DNA of 64,000 bases from Paraburkholderia eburnea. GTDB lineage: Bacteria; Pseudomonadota; Gammaproteobacteria; Burkholderiales; Burkholderiaceae. Position 1 is the first letter of the stretch; each line of letters starts with the position of its first letter. Where the stretch lies: contig NZ_PQGA01000010.1 of assembly GCF_002917095.1 (NCBI RefSeq), positions 151,732-215,731 of the forward strand. The letters run 5' to 3'. Of this stretch, positions 7,892 through 16,156 are shown piece after piece. The position numbers and the translations under genes were made by a program. The notes below the pieces were generated by a model. That model did not search any database. It worked only from the letters and a program-made list of their open reading frames with translations, and was not told the origin of the DNA.

Positions 7892-9990
7892 TGAACGCCC
7901 GCACCGGTTTCCTCGCGCGGCGCCCAGAGATGCTGCAAAGCACGAATCTGCGCGCACTCGCCGGGCCGATCCTGATCTGCATGATCCTCGGCATGATGAT
8001 CCTGCCGTTGCCGCCGTTCCTGCTGGATCTGCTGTTCACCTTCAACATCGCGCTGTCGGTGATGGTGCTGCTCGTCAGCATGTACACCATGAAGCCGCTC
8101 GATTTCGCGGCGTTCCCGAGCGTGCTGCTGTTCTCCACGCTGCTGCGCCTGTCGCTGAACGTGGCGTCCACGCGTATCGTGCTGCTCGAAGGCCACACCG
8201 GCCCCGACGCCGCGGGCAAGGTGATCGAATCGTTCGGCCACTTCCTCGTGGGCGGCAACTTCGCCGTGGGTATCGTGGTGTTCGTGATCCTGATGGTCAT
8301 CAACTTCATGGTCATCACCAAGGGCGCGGGGCGGATCGCGGAAGTGTCCGCGCGCTTCACGCTCGATGCGATGCCCGGCAAGCAGATGGCGATCGACGCC
8401 GACCTCAACGCGGGCCTCATCAACGAAGACGCCGCGCGCAAGCGCCGCACCGAAATCGCCCAGGAAGCCGAGTTTTACGGCTCGATGGACGGCGCGAGCA
8501 AGTTCGTGCGCGGCGACGCGATCGCTGGTCTCCTGATCATGGCGATCAACATCATCGGCGGGCTGATCGTCGGCGTGGTGCAGCACGGTATGCCGTTCGC
8601 GGCGGCCGGCGAAACCTATACGCTGCTGACCATCGGTGACGGCCTCGTCGCGCAGATTCCGTCGCTGGTGATTTCGACGGCGGCGGGTGTGATCGTCTCG
8701 CGCGTGGCGACCAACGAAGACATCGGCACGCAGCTGACCGGCCAGCTCTTCACGAACCCGCGCGTGCTGGTGATCACCGGCTCGATCATCCTGATGATGG
8801 GCCTGATCCCGGGCATGCCGCACTTCGCGTTTTTACTGCTGGGCGGCGGCGCGATCCAGCTTGGCCGCGTGATGAAGAAGAACGCCGAGGCGAAGAAGGC
8901 GAGCGCCGTGCTGGGGGACGTACTGCCGGCCGCCGCCACCCCGGTCGAGAACGCCGAGGCGTCGTGGGACGACGTGGCGCTGATCGACACGCTCGGTCTC
9001 GAAGTGGGCTATCGCATCATTCCGCTCGTCGACAAGAACACCGACGGCGAACTGCTCAAGCGCATCAAGAGCATCCGCAAGAAGTTCGCGCAGGAAATCG
9101 GCTTTTTGCCGCCGGTCATTCACATTCGCGACAACCTGGAACTGCGCCCGAACGCGTACCGCATCACGCTCAAGGGCGTCGAAGTGGGCGCGGGCGAGGC
9201 CTATCCGGGGCAGTGGCTGGCGATCAACCCGGGCCAGGTGAGCGCGGTGCTGCCGGGCACGCCGACCACCGATCCCGCGTTCGGCCTGCCGGCGATCTGG
9301 ATCGATTCGAACATGCGCGAACAGGCGCAGGTGTTCGGCTACACGGTGGTCGATTCGAGCACCGTGGTGGCGACGCACCTGAATCACCTCGTCGTGACGC
9401 ACGCCGCCGAACTGCTCGGCCGCCGCGAAGTGCAGGCGCTGCTGGAGCGCGTGCAGAAGGACACGCCGTCGCTGGTCGACGACCTCGTGCCGAAGATCAT
9501 GCAGGTCACGACGCTGCAGAAGGTGCTGCAGAATCTGCTGGAAGAAGGCGTGCCGATCCGCGACATGCGCACCATCATGGAGTCGCTCGCCGAACACGCG
9601 CCGCGCATGGCCGACGCGCACGATCTCACGGCGGCGGTGCGCATTTCGCTGGGACGTGCGATCACGCAGCAGTGGTTCCCGGGCAGCGGCGACATGCAGG
9701 TGATGGGGCTCGACGCGAATCTGGAGCGCGTGCTGTCGCAGACGCTCACCTCCGGGCCGAATCCGGGGCTGGAGCCGGGCCTCGCGCACACGCTGCTCAC
9801 GCAGACGGAAATGGCGATGGGCCGTCAGCAGGTGCAGGGTCTGGCGCCGGTGCTGCTGGTGCAGCATGCGCTGCGGCCGATGCTCTCGCGCTTCCTGCGC
9901 CGCAGCCTGCCGCAGCTCAAGGTGCTGTCGTATGCCGAGGTGCCGGATACGCGCAATGTGAAGGTGGTGAATGTGGTGGGGGCGGGTTAA
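7891..9990 (+). CDS. flhA: Flagellar export gate protein FlhA
   Basis: Largest integral membrane protein of the export gate; it forms the nonameric cytoplasmic ring that docks chaperone-substrate complexes and couples export to proton motive force. The N-terminal half has multiple transmembrane segments from about residue 25 and the conserved FHIPEP-type loop FTLDAMPGKQMAIDADLNAG with Asp residues implicated in proton use. The C-terminal half (about 360-699) is the soluble FlhA-C domain. Length 699 is normal. Translation is coupled to flhB through TAATG. Confidence 0.98.
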   Translation: MNARTGFLARRPEMLQSTNLRALAGPILICMILGMMILPLPPFLLDLLFTFNIALSVMVLLVSMYTMKPLDFAAFPSVLLFSTLLRLSLNVASTRIVLLEGHTGPDAAGKVIESFGHFLVGGNFAVGIVVFVILMVINFMVITKGAGRIAEVSARFTLDAMPGKQMAIDADLNAGLINEDAARKRRTEIAQEAEFYGSMDGASKFVRGDAIAGLLIMAINIIGGLIVGVVQHGMPFAAAGETYTLLTIGDGLVAQIPSLVISTAAGVIVSRVATNEDIGTQLTGQLFTNPRVLVITGSIILMMGLIPGMPHFAFLLLGGGAIQLGRVMKKNAEAKKASAVLGDVLPAAATPVENAEASWDDVALIDTLGLEVGYRIIPLVDKNTDGELLKRIKSIRKKFAQEIGFLPPVIHIRDNLELRPNAYRITLKGVEVGAGEAYPGQWLAINPGQVSAVLPGTPTTDPAFGLPAIWIDSNMREQAQVFGYTVVDSSTVVATHLNHLVVTHAAELLGRREVQALLERVQKDTPSLVDDLVPKIMQVTTLQKVLQNLLEEGVPIRDMRTIMESLAEHAPRMADAHDLTAAVRISLGRAITQQWFPGSGDMQVMGLDANLERVLSQTLTSGPNPGLEPGLAHTLLTQTEMAMGRQQVQGLAPVLLVQHALRPMLSRFLRRSLPQLKVLSYAEVPDTRNVKVVNVVGAG

Positions 9991-10047
9991 GCGACCGGCG
10001 CAACGGGTTGAGGCTCTCCTGGAAGCATTGCAGTGAAAAGCCACAAG

Positions 10048-10073
10048 AGTGCCCGCAATTTGCGGGCACTTTC
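10048..10073. terminator. Terminator between flhA and the convergent toxin gene
   Basis: Stem AGTGCCCGC / GCGGGCACT (10048-10056 and 10062-10070) with loop AATTT, followed by TTTC on the + strand and by a CTT...TTTTC stretch on the - strand. It lies between the ends of two convergent genes and may serve both, although the T-runs are short. Confidence 0.65.
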
Positions 10074-10362
10074 ATTTGAGGCGGATATGGGCCTTCCGAT
10101 ATGCCGCGTCCGCCTCGCGCTTGCCAATCGCGATCACAAGCACGACAAGCTCGCCGTCGATGACCTGGTAGATCAGCCGATAGCCGGAGGCGACGAGTTT
10201 GATCTTGTAGCAGCCCGGCATATCGCTCAATCGGGCTGACTCCACACGCGGTTCGACGAGCCGCTCCATGAGCTTTCGGGACAATTGCCTTCGCACCGTG
10301 GCGTCGAGGCGATTCCATTCCTTCAGCGCATTCTTGCGGAATTTCAGCTCATAGGTCTTCAA
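10072..10362 (-). CDS. RelE/ParE-family toxin
   Basis: Small basic protein (96 residues) of the RelE/ParE superfamily; RelE-type members cleave mRNA on the ribosome, ParE-type members poison gyrase. Visible features are the N-terminal FRKNALKEWNRLD helix pattern, the SARLSDMPGCYKIKL strand, and SGYRLIYQVIDGELVVLVIAIGKRE followed by a Tyr near the end (AYRKA), which is typical of RelE proteins. It overlaps the upstream antitoxin gene by 14 bases on the same strand, the usual antitoxin-toxin order. It lies between flhA and flhF and interrupts a normally continuous flagellar operon. Whether it acts on mRNA or gyrase cannot be told from sequence alone. Confidence 0.9.
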   Translation of the reverse strand: MKTYELKFRKNALKEWNRLDATVRRQLSRKLMERLVEPRVESARLSDMPGCYKIKLVASGYRLIYQVIDGELVVLVIAIGKREADAAYRKAHIRLK

Positions 10363-10591
10363 GCTTGACGCTCACGATCTCGTCGTTCATGCGGGACCGC
10401 GCGATCTCTGCAAGCTCGATGTCTTCAAGCCGGTCACAGATCGCCTCCCATTCGCTGGCGGGAATCAGGTAAGCAACCGGCTTGTTCCGGTTGAGGATTG
10501 CGACGGGACCGTCAGCTTGTTCGATCGCTGCCATGGGGTTCATTTTCAACTCGCTAATACCAATCGAGGCTCTTGCCAGGATGCTTTCCAT
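10349..10591 (-). CDS. Phd/YefM-like antitoxin of the RelE pair
   Basis: Eighty-residue protein beginning MESILARASIGISELKMNPM, with a central VAILNRNKPVAYLIPASEWE segment, the pattern seen in Phd/YefM (StbD/RelB-like) antitoxins. The N-terminal half would bind operator DNA and the acidic C-terminal tail would wrap the toxin. The ATG at 10591 is preferred over a longer frame starting at 10651, since the first 20 residues of the latter do not resemble the family. It overlaps the toxin gene by 14 bases, so the pair is translationally coupled and presumably autoregulated. Confidence 0.87.
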   Translation of the reverse strand: MESILARASIGISELKMNPMAAIEQADGPVAILNRNKPVAYLIPASEWEAICDRLEDIELAEIARSRMNDEIVSVKLEDL

Positions 10592-10945
10592 TTTGCGTAT
10601 TTCCCAAGTGAAGCGAACCAGTCCCGATGTCGCCGTGGTGATCTCGATCAATAGACCAAATTATAGGTCAAATAGTTAGTCGCTTAATTGGTCATCAATG
10701 CCGGAAACCCCGATTGGGTGGTCGAGTCGCCGGGTTCTAGCCGGGTGCCCGCTTCCCCCCGTCATCTCATTTGCCGAATTACCCACATTTCCCCGTCCTG
10801 ATCCACCGATCGTGACCTGCTCACCTTCGAAATAATTCCAACATCGGAAAAGGGTTCGCGCGCTGCGTGTTCCCGCAGTGATCCAGACGCAATTCATCGG
10901 CATACGACAGGCGGCGCGGGCCGCTTACCTCATCAGGGGCATAGC
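10592..10945. promoter_or_regulatory. Divergent control region between the antitoxin gene and flhF
   Basis: Non-coding. The left part should carry the - strand promoter of the toxin-antitoxin operon; it is locally A/T-rich around 10648-10690. The right part (10777-10863) is the copy of the element also found upstream of flhB: GAATTACCC, then TCCTGATCC-ACCGATCGT, then AATAATTCC and GGAAAAGGG. It is presumed to contain the flhF promoter. Confidence 0.5.
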
Positions 10946-13012
10946 TTGAACATTCGCAAATTCATCGGTGGCAATAGCCGCGACGCTCTGCGCCTCGTGC
11001 GCGAAGCGCTGGGTGCGGACGCCGTCGTCCTGTCGAACCGCACGCTCGATGACGGTAGCGTCGAGATCGTCGCGCTCGCGGACAGCGACCTCGCGGCAAT
11101 CGCCCCGGCCGATGCAGCGCGCCTCGGTGCCGCCCAGCCGCAGTCGCCGCAGCCCCAATCCCTCGCGTCGCGCATACAGCGTGCGGTCGCGGCGGCCCTG
11201 CCCGGCGCCGGCACGTCGGCGAACGCCCCGGCGCCCGTCGCCAGTGCCGCCGCCGCGAGCTTCGGCAACCCCTATGCGAGCGGCGGTATGCCCGACGTGT
11301 TCTCGTCGGTGTTTGGCGCGAGCCCGGAAGTGGGCGCGGAGCCGGGCGCCACGGGCGCCGACGGCCAGCATGACGACGATGCCGATCACGCCGACGCCGA
11401 TGACATCTCCGTTTCGCTCGCGCAAACGATCCCGCCGAAGCCGACGAAAGCCGCGGCCAGCGCGCTGGAAGCCGCGCTCGGCCCGCAGGGCGCGCAGCAA
11501 CCGACGATGCCGCCGACGGCCCAGCCGATGGCCGCGCAGCCCTTCAGCACGTTCCCGTCGAACGGCATGAATGGCGCAAGCGCCGCGAACCGTGCCACCT
11601 CGAATCAAGCCGCCGCGCGCGAAGCCGCCGCATTGCTGGAGCAGGCCGTCGCCAGGCCGTTCGGCGAAGCCGCGAGCGCGCCGCGCACGATGGCCGAAAC
11701 GAATCCCTGGCTGATCGATCACGCACGCCGCATCGCCAGCCAGCAGGGTCAACAGGACAGCGCCAGGGCGCCCGGCATGTCGCCGTCCGCCGCGATGGCC
11801 AAGGGCCTCGGCATGACCGCCGACCCGATGCATTCCGCCGATGTCGAAGCGAGCCAGCCGCAATGGGCGCTCGAAGCGGCCCACGCCGCCGCCCGCCGCG
11901 CCGCGCGCAGCATCGGCCAGAGCGCCGACGCCGCCGGCCCGGCCCCGGGCGCCGAAGCCAATGCGGCCACGGCGGGTGCGTCGAACACCGCGCAAACGGT
12001 GAGCGAGGCGATCCGCACGCGCATCGAGCAGGTCGTCAACGAGACCGTGATGAACGAGCTGGCTTCCATGCGCGGCATGATGGAAGAGCAGTTCGCCGGT
12101 CTCCTGTGGGGCGAGCGTCAGCGCCGCAATCCGGTGCAGGGCGCGCTCACCAAGCAGCTTTTTGCGGCCGGTTTCTCGGCGCAGCTCGTCAAGATGATGA
12201 TCGAGCGTCTGCCCGACGTGGAAACCGAGGAAGCCGGCATGGAGTGGCTCCAGTCGGTGCTCGAATCGAATCTGCCGGTGCTCGAAGACGAAGAAGCGCT
12301 CATGGAGCGCGGCGGCGTGTTCGCGCTGATGGGCCCGACGGGCGTGGGCAAGACCACGACCACGGCGAAGCTCGCCGCGCGCTGCGTGATGCGTTTCGGC
12401 GCCAGCAAGGTCGCGCTGCTCACGACCGACAGCTACCGTATCGGCGGCCACGAGCAACTGCGCATCTTCGGCAAGATCCTCGGCGTGTCGGTGCATGCGG
12501 TGCGCGACGGCGCGGACTTGCAGCTCGCGCTCACCGAACTCAAGAACAAGCACATCGTACTGATCGACACGATCGGCATGAGCCAGCGCGACCGCGCCGT
12601 GGCCGACCAGATCGCCATGCTGTGCGGCACGGGCCGCCCGGTGCAGCGCCTCTTGCTGCTCTCGGCGACCAACCACGGCGACACGCTCAACGAAGTCGTG
12701 CAGGCCTACCAGAGCGGCCCGGATGAATCGCCGCTGACCGGCTGCATTCTGACCAAGCTCGACGAGGCGACGAATCTGGGCAGCACGCTCGACACGGTCC
12801 TGCGCTACAAGCTGCCGGTGCACTACGTCTCGACCGGCCAGAAGGTGCCCGAGAACCTGTACGTGGCCACGCGCCGCTTCCTGATTCGCAGCGCCTTCTG
12901 CGTGCCGCGCGACCGCTCGCCGTTCGTGCCGCACGAGGACGACATTCCCGCGCTGCTGTCCGCGCTGTCGAACCGCTCGAATTCGCAAGCTCCCGAGGTC
13001 CGGTTTGGATAA
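10946..13012 (+). CDS. flhF: Flagellar biosynthesis SRP-like GTPase FlhF
   Basis: Signal-recognition-particle-type GTPase that sets flagellar location or number, usually with FlhG. It starts at TTG 10946 with AGGGG upstream, giving NIRKFIGGNSRDALRLVREALGADAVVLSNR, the conserved N-terminal domain. A very long Ala/Pro/Gln-rich insertion (about residues 70-370) precedes the NG domain. The GTP-binding motifs are GPTGVGKTT (P-loop, residues 463-471), TDSYRIGGHEQL, DTIGMSQRD and TKLDE. At 688 residues it is well above the 380-500 typical of FlhF, entirely because of the insertion. The DTxG loop has Ile where many relatives have Ala. It overlaps flhG by eight bases. Confidence 0.95.
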   Translation: MNIRKFIGGNSRDALRLVREALGADAVVLSNRTLDDGSVEIVALADSDLAAIAPADAARLGAAQPQSPQPQSLASRIQRAVAAALPGAGTSANAPAPVASAAAASFGNPYASGGMPDVFSSVFGASPEVGAEPGATGADGQHDDDADHADADDISVSLAQTIPPKPTKAAASALEAALGPQGAQQPTMPPTAQPMAAQPFSTFPSNGMNGASAANRATSNQAAAREAAALLEQAVARPFGEAASAPRTMAETNPWLIDHARRIASQQGQQDSARAPGMSPSAAMAKGLGMTADPMHSADVEASQPQWALEAAHAAARRAARSIGQSADAAGPAPGAEANAATAGASNTAQTVSEAIRTRIEQVVNETVMNELASMRGMMEEQFAGLLWGERQRRNPVQGALTKQLFAAGFSAQLVKMMIERLPDVETEEAGMEWLQSVLESNLPVLEDEEALMERGGVFALMGPTGVGKTTTTAKLAARCVMRFGASKVALLTTDSYRIGGHEQLRIFGKILGVSVHAVRDGADLQLALTELKNKHIVLIDTIGMSQRDRAVADQIAMLCGTGRPVQRLLLLSATNHGDTLNEVVQAYQSGPDESPLTGCILTKLDEATNLGSTLDTVLRYKLPVHYVSTGQKVPENLYVATRRFLIRSAFCVPRDRSPFVPHEDDIPALLSALSNRSNSQAPEVRFG

Positions 13013-14060
13013 GTTCGTGATCGATCAGGCAGAAGGCCTGCGGCGTTTGCTGGCACGCGAAGGTTCGCGGGTGATCGCGGTGACGGGCGGCCCCGGCGCC
13101 CCCGGACGCACGACCACCGTGATCAACCTCGCCGCCGCGCTGACCGCCCAGGGCAAGGACGTACTCGTCATCGACGAATGCCTCGGCCCGCGCTCGGTGA
13201 GCGGCTTGCTCGGCGGCGTGCGCGGCGCGGGCAACTTCGCGGCGGTGATGCGCGGCGAGATGGCGCTCGACGAGGCGGTAGGGCGTCATGCGCTCGGCTT
13301 CGGCGTGCTGGCCGCCTCGCGCGAGCACCGCGCGCAGTACACCAGCGCGCAGTTGAACCAGGTGCTGACCGGTCCCGCCGATTTCGTGCTGATCGACGCG
13401 CAGCTCGACGCCGAAGGCGCGCTGTCGTCGCTCGCGATGCACGCGCATGACCTGCTGATCGTGATGCGGGTTTCCGCGCAGGCGATCACCGATGCCTACG
13501 CCTGCATGAAACGGCTGCACTTCGCACATGCGATCGGCCAGTTCCGCGTGCTGGCGAATCACATCGAGCAGGGTCCCGAGGCGCAGGCCGCATTCGAGAA
13601 CCTCGCCGGCGTGGCGAGCCGCTACCTCGCGGTGTCGCTCGAAAACGCGGGCTGCGTGGCCGCCGATCCGCACATGCCGCGCGCGGTGCAACTGTCGCGC
13701 TGCATCGTCGATGCGTTCCCGTCGACGGCCGCCGCGCGCGACTTCCGCCACGTGGCCGCCGAACTGCCGCACTGGCCGATGCGCCCCGCGCTGTCGGCCC
13801 GTTCGACGGGCGCGGAGCGCTCGACGAGTTTTGCCGAAGCCGTTGCTGCCGATAGCTGCAAGGCGTCGGCGGTCGAAACCGCGCCCGTGGGCGTGGCGGC
13901 CGCCGCGGTATCGGCGTTTGCGAGCGCACAGTCCACGCACGCCGGTTCGGCGGAATCATTTGTTTCGACCGTCACTGGCGTTCCATCCGCGCCTGCGTCG
14001 GCCCATGCAGGATGGCGGGCGGACCCGCCCGTGCCGCGCCCGACGCCCCAGCACGCTTGA
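13005..14060 (+). CDS. flhG: Flagellar number regulator FlhG (FleN-like MinD/ParA protein) with degenerate P-loop
   Basis: MinD/ParA-family protein that normally acts as an ATPase stimulating FlhF GTPase and limiting flagellar number. It starts at TTG 13005, overlapping the flhF stop and preceded by GAGGT. The fold is recognisable from VIAVTGGPGAPGRTTTVINLA, GKDVLVIDE and SGLLGG. The deviant Walker A motif is altered: neither the signature Lys nor the P-loop Lys is present (the motif ends GRT, Arg35), and the usual DxD becomes DEC. ATP hydrolysis may therefore be weak or lost. About 95 C-terminal residues are Ala/Ser-rich and poorly conserved. fliA follows after 99 bp. Confidence 0.88.
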   Translation: MDKFVIDQAEGLRRLLAREGSRVIAVTGGPGAPGRTTTVINLAAALTAQGKDVLVIDECLGPRSVSGLLGGVRGAGNFAAVMRGEMALDEAVGRHALGFGVLAASREHRAQYTSAQLNQVLTGPADFVLIDAQLDAEGALSSLAMHAHDLLIVMRVSAQAITDAYACMKRLHFAHAIGQFRVLANHIEQGPEAQAAFENLAGVASRYLAVSLENAGCVAADPHMPRAVQLSRCIVDAFPSTAAARDFRHVAAELPHWPMRPALSARSTGAERSTSFAEAVAADSCKASAVETAPVGVAAAAVSAFASAQSTHAGSAESFVSTVTGVPSAPASAHAGWRADPPVPRPTPQHA

Positions 14061-14159
14061 CGTGGGGTTTCGAGAGCCGCAGCAAGGGAAACAAGCGATT
14101 AATTTGCATGGGACCGCAGCGGGCCTGACAGCCCGGTCTGCGGTCGAGAGGAGAGCACG

Positions 14160-14891
14160 ATGTATAACGCTCAAGGAAAGATTTCGCAGGCCGCTGTCCT
14201 TGCGAAATACGCGCCGCTCGTGCGGCGCCTGGGTCTGCAACTCGTGGCGAAGATGCCCGCGAGCGTGGATCTGGATGACTTGATCCAGGCCGGCATGATC
14301 GGTCTGATGGATGCCGCCAACCGCTACAAGGAAGACCAGGGCGCGCAGTTCGAAACCTACGCGAGCCAGCGCATTCGCGGCGCGATGCTCGACGAGCTGC
14401 GCAGCAACGACTGGCTACCGCGCAGCCTGCGCCGCACCTCGCGCGAGGTGGAGAGCGCGGTGCACAAGGTCGAACAGCGTCTGGGCCGCTCGGCGAGCGA
14501 AACCGAAATCGCCGACCACCTGCAAATGCCGCTCGACGAGTACCAGTCGATGCTGCAGGACCTGCATGGCAGCCAGCTGATCTACTACGAAGACTTCGAT
14601 CGTTCCGCCGACGACGAGCCGTTCCTCGACCGCTACTGCGTCGATCACTCGGACCCGCTCTCGGCGCTGCTGGACGACAGCCTGCGCGGCGCGCTGGTCG
14701 AGGCGATCGAGCGCCTGCCCGAGCGCGAGAAGCTGCTCATGTCGCTCTACTACGAGCGCGGCATGAACCTGCGCGAAATCGGCGCGGTGATGGAAGTCAG
14801 CGAATCGCGCGTGTGCCAGCTGCACAGCCAGGCGGTGGCGCGTCTGCGCACGCGTCTGCGCGAAATGGCGTGGGCGGGTACGGAGAACTGA
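14160..14891 (+). CDS. fliA: Flagellar sigma factor FliA (sigma-28)
   Basis: Alternative sigma factor for late flagellar and chemotaxis promoters, held inactive by FlgM until the hook is complete. The 243-residue product has region 2 (YAPLVRRLGLQLVAKMPASVDLDDLIQAGMIGLMDAANRY-type core, here split by description only), region 3 (RRTSREVESAVHKVEQRLGR) and region 4 with the helix-turn-helix NLREIGAVMEVSESRVCQLH. A GAGAGGAG ribosome site precedes the ATG. It closes the flhF-flhG-fliA unit and is followed by a strong terminator. Its anti-sigma factor gene, flgM, lies about 0.75 kb downstream on the other strand. Confidence 0.97.
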   Translation: MYNAQGKISQAAVLAKYAPLVRRLGLQLVAKMPASVDLDDLIQAGMIGLMDAANRYKEDQGAQFETYASQRIRGAMLDELRSNDWLPRSLRRTSREVESAVHKVEQRLGRSASETEIADHLQMPLDEYQSMLQDLHGSQLIYYEDFDRSADDEPFLDRYCVDHSDPLSALLDDSLRGALVEAIERLPEREKLLMSLYYERGMNLREIGAVMEVSESRVCQLHSQAVARLRTRLREMAWAGTEN

Positions 14892-14931
14892 ACAACTACG
14901 GCGCCGCAAAGCCGGCGCTAGCAGGGAGGGG

Positions 14932-14966
14932 AAAGCCGGAGCGCGCGAGCGCTTCGGCTTTTTTTA
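14932..14966 (+). terminator. Rho-independent terminator after fliA
   Basis: Stem AAAGCCGGAGCGC / GCGCTTCGGCTTT around 14932-14961 (one G-T pair) followed by a run of T to 14965. A textbook intrinsic terminator 40 bp after the fliA stop. Confidence 0.88.
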
Positions 14967-15053
14967 TGGGCGGGCGCGAGGCGATGGGATACGCCGATGC
15001 GGCAAAGACCGGCGCAAGCAGGTCAGGTGCTACGCGAATTCCGGCCCCTCAAA

Positions 15054-15088
15054 AACGCAAAAAGCCGAAGCACCCTGGCTTCGGCTTT
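15054..15088 (-). terminator. Rho-independent terminator after flgN
   Basis: Perfect stem AAAGCCGAAGC / GCTTCGGCTTT (15061-15071 and 15078-15088). Read on the - strand it is followed by TTTTTGCG and then another T5, fitting termination of the flgM-flgN transcript. Confidence 0.8.
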
Positions 15089-15141
15089 CTCGATCTCTCA
15101 CGCGGCTTTGTCCAGCCGCGCCCATCACATTAACGCACGGC

Positions 15142-15588
15142 TCACAGCCCGAATTGCGGCAACCGCCCGTCCGGCCCGTACAGCATCGACGTTCCGCTAT
15201 TCGTTTCCCCGCGCAGGATCGCCAGCGCGCGGCGGTTGTGCTCCATGCGCGTGCGAACCATCATGCCGATGGTCAGATTCTGCCGGCGCGCGCGCTCGGT
15301 CGAACCCTTGAGCAGCGCCCATTGACCCGTGAGACGCGCATCGCCGTCGCAGGCCATCTCGATGCCCTTGCGCCCGCCCGGCAGGCCCAGGCCCTTGAGC
15401 TGCGCGTCGCGAACCTTTTCGAGACCCGCCATGCGCTGCGTGAGCGTGGTCTTCTGCTCGACGATCTGCGGCAGCGAATCCATGCCGTCCGCCGTCGTCA
15501 GCGCCTTCTCCTCGAAGGCGAGCAGCGAGGCGAACGCCTCCACCGCGGCGTGTTCGTCGATCAATGTGGCGAGAAGAGCGTCTTTCAT
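15142..15588 (-). CDS. flgN: Flagellar export chaperone FlgN
   Basis: Cytoplasmic chaperone for the hook-filament junction proteins FlgK and FlgL, delivering them to the export gate. The 148-residue, mostly helical product shows the family pattern LLATLIDEHAAVEAFASLLAFEEKALT at the start and a C-terminal helix with NLTIGMMVRTRMEHNRRALAILRG, then a GxTSMLYGPDGR tail typical of FlgN. It sits immediately downstream of flgM on the - strand with a 50-bp gap, the standard flgM-flgN arrangement. Confidence 0.93.
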   Translation of the reverse strand: MKDALLATLIDEHAAVEAFASLLAFEEKALTTADGMDSLPQIVEQKTTLTQRMAGLEKVRDAQLKGLGLPGGRKGIEMACDGDARLTGQWALLKGSTERARRQNLTIGMMVRTRMEHNRRALAILRGETNSGTSMLYGPDGRLPQFGL

Positions 15589-15638
15589 CGGGTACCACCG
15601 TTAAAGCGGGTTATGCGGGCGGCCCGCCGCGTGGCGCT

Positions 15639-15986
15639 CTAGCTGCCCGAGGCCGGCTTAAGCAGGCCGCGCGCGGTTTCCAGAATGCCATCGGCGATCT
15701 TGCCGGTGTCGATCTGCAGCGTGCCGTTCTTGATGGCGTCCTTGATCGACTGGACGTGGTTCATGTCGATGTCGGCCGAGCCGCTCGCCGCGAGCGAGCG
15801 CAGCGAGGAAGAAAGGTTGGAAAGGCTCACGTTGGCGTCTCCGCCAGTGCTCGCGGTGCTCGTGGCCGGGGCGCTGGACGCCGTGCCGCCGGCCGTCGCG
15901 GTATTTGCGGTTTCGCCTTGCTGCGCGCGCGCGAGGCCATCCTGCAGCGGCAGCGCGTCATTGCGGGTGGAGGTGTCGATTTTCAC
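15639..15986 (-). CDS. flgM: Anti-sigma-28 factor FlgM
   Basis: Binds and inhibits FliA until exported through the completed hook. The GTG at 15986 (AGGAAG upstream) gives KIDTSTRNDALPLQ as the N-terminus, as expected; a longer in-frame ATG at 16025 overlaps the predicted promoter and is rejected. The C-terminal half holds the sigma-binding region: VNLSNLSSSLRSL-like serine helix, DIDMNHVQSIKDAIKNG and QIDTGKIADGILETA. Length is 115 residues. The middle is Ala/Thr-rich and likely disordered, consistent with a secreted, unfolded protein. Confidence 0.92.
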   Translation of the reverse strand: MKIDTSTRNDALPLQDGLARAQQGETANTATAGGTASSAPATSTASTGGDANVSLSNLSSSLRSLAASGSADIDMNHVQSIKDAIKNGTLQIDTGKIADGILETARGLLKPASGS

Positions 15987-16015
15987 GATGGGGCTTCCTG
16001 ATCCGTATGGCCTTG

Positions 16016-16043
16016 ATAACGGCAAGGGGGCGCGCGAACTTTA
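16016..16043 (-). promoter_or_regulatory. Candidate sigma-28 promoter of flgM-flgN
   Basis: On the - strand: TAAAGTTC, 12 bases, GCCGTTAT, ending 30 bp upstream of the flgM GTG. This closely resembles the sigma-28 consensus TAAAGTTT-N11-GCCGATAA, one base longer in the spacer. Confidence 0.6.
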
Positions 16044-16156
16044 GCGCGAAACACCCGCCGTTACACGATGTTACGTGTCCTGCCGCACATAGCCATCCTG
16101 AGCATTTTCGGGCCCGATCGCGATGCATCGGGCATCAAAGCGCTGCCGAATCGTCC

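Noticed and set aside
10652..10945. 75-residue frame on the - strand (10676-10903) upstream of the antitoxin
   Set aside because: Runs through the conserved upstream element of flhF, with no ribosome site or family resemblance.
10925..12988. 687-residue frame on the - strand opposite flhF
   Set aside because: Arg/His-rich, low-complexity antisense shadow of a high-GC gene; flhF has conserved GTPase motifs and a ribosome site, this has neither.
16016..16025. flgM start at ATG 16025
   Set aside because: It overlaps the predicted -10 element and adds 13 residues absent from the family; GTG 15986 has AGGAAG upstream.
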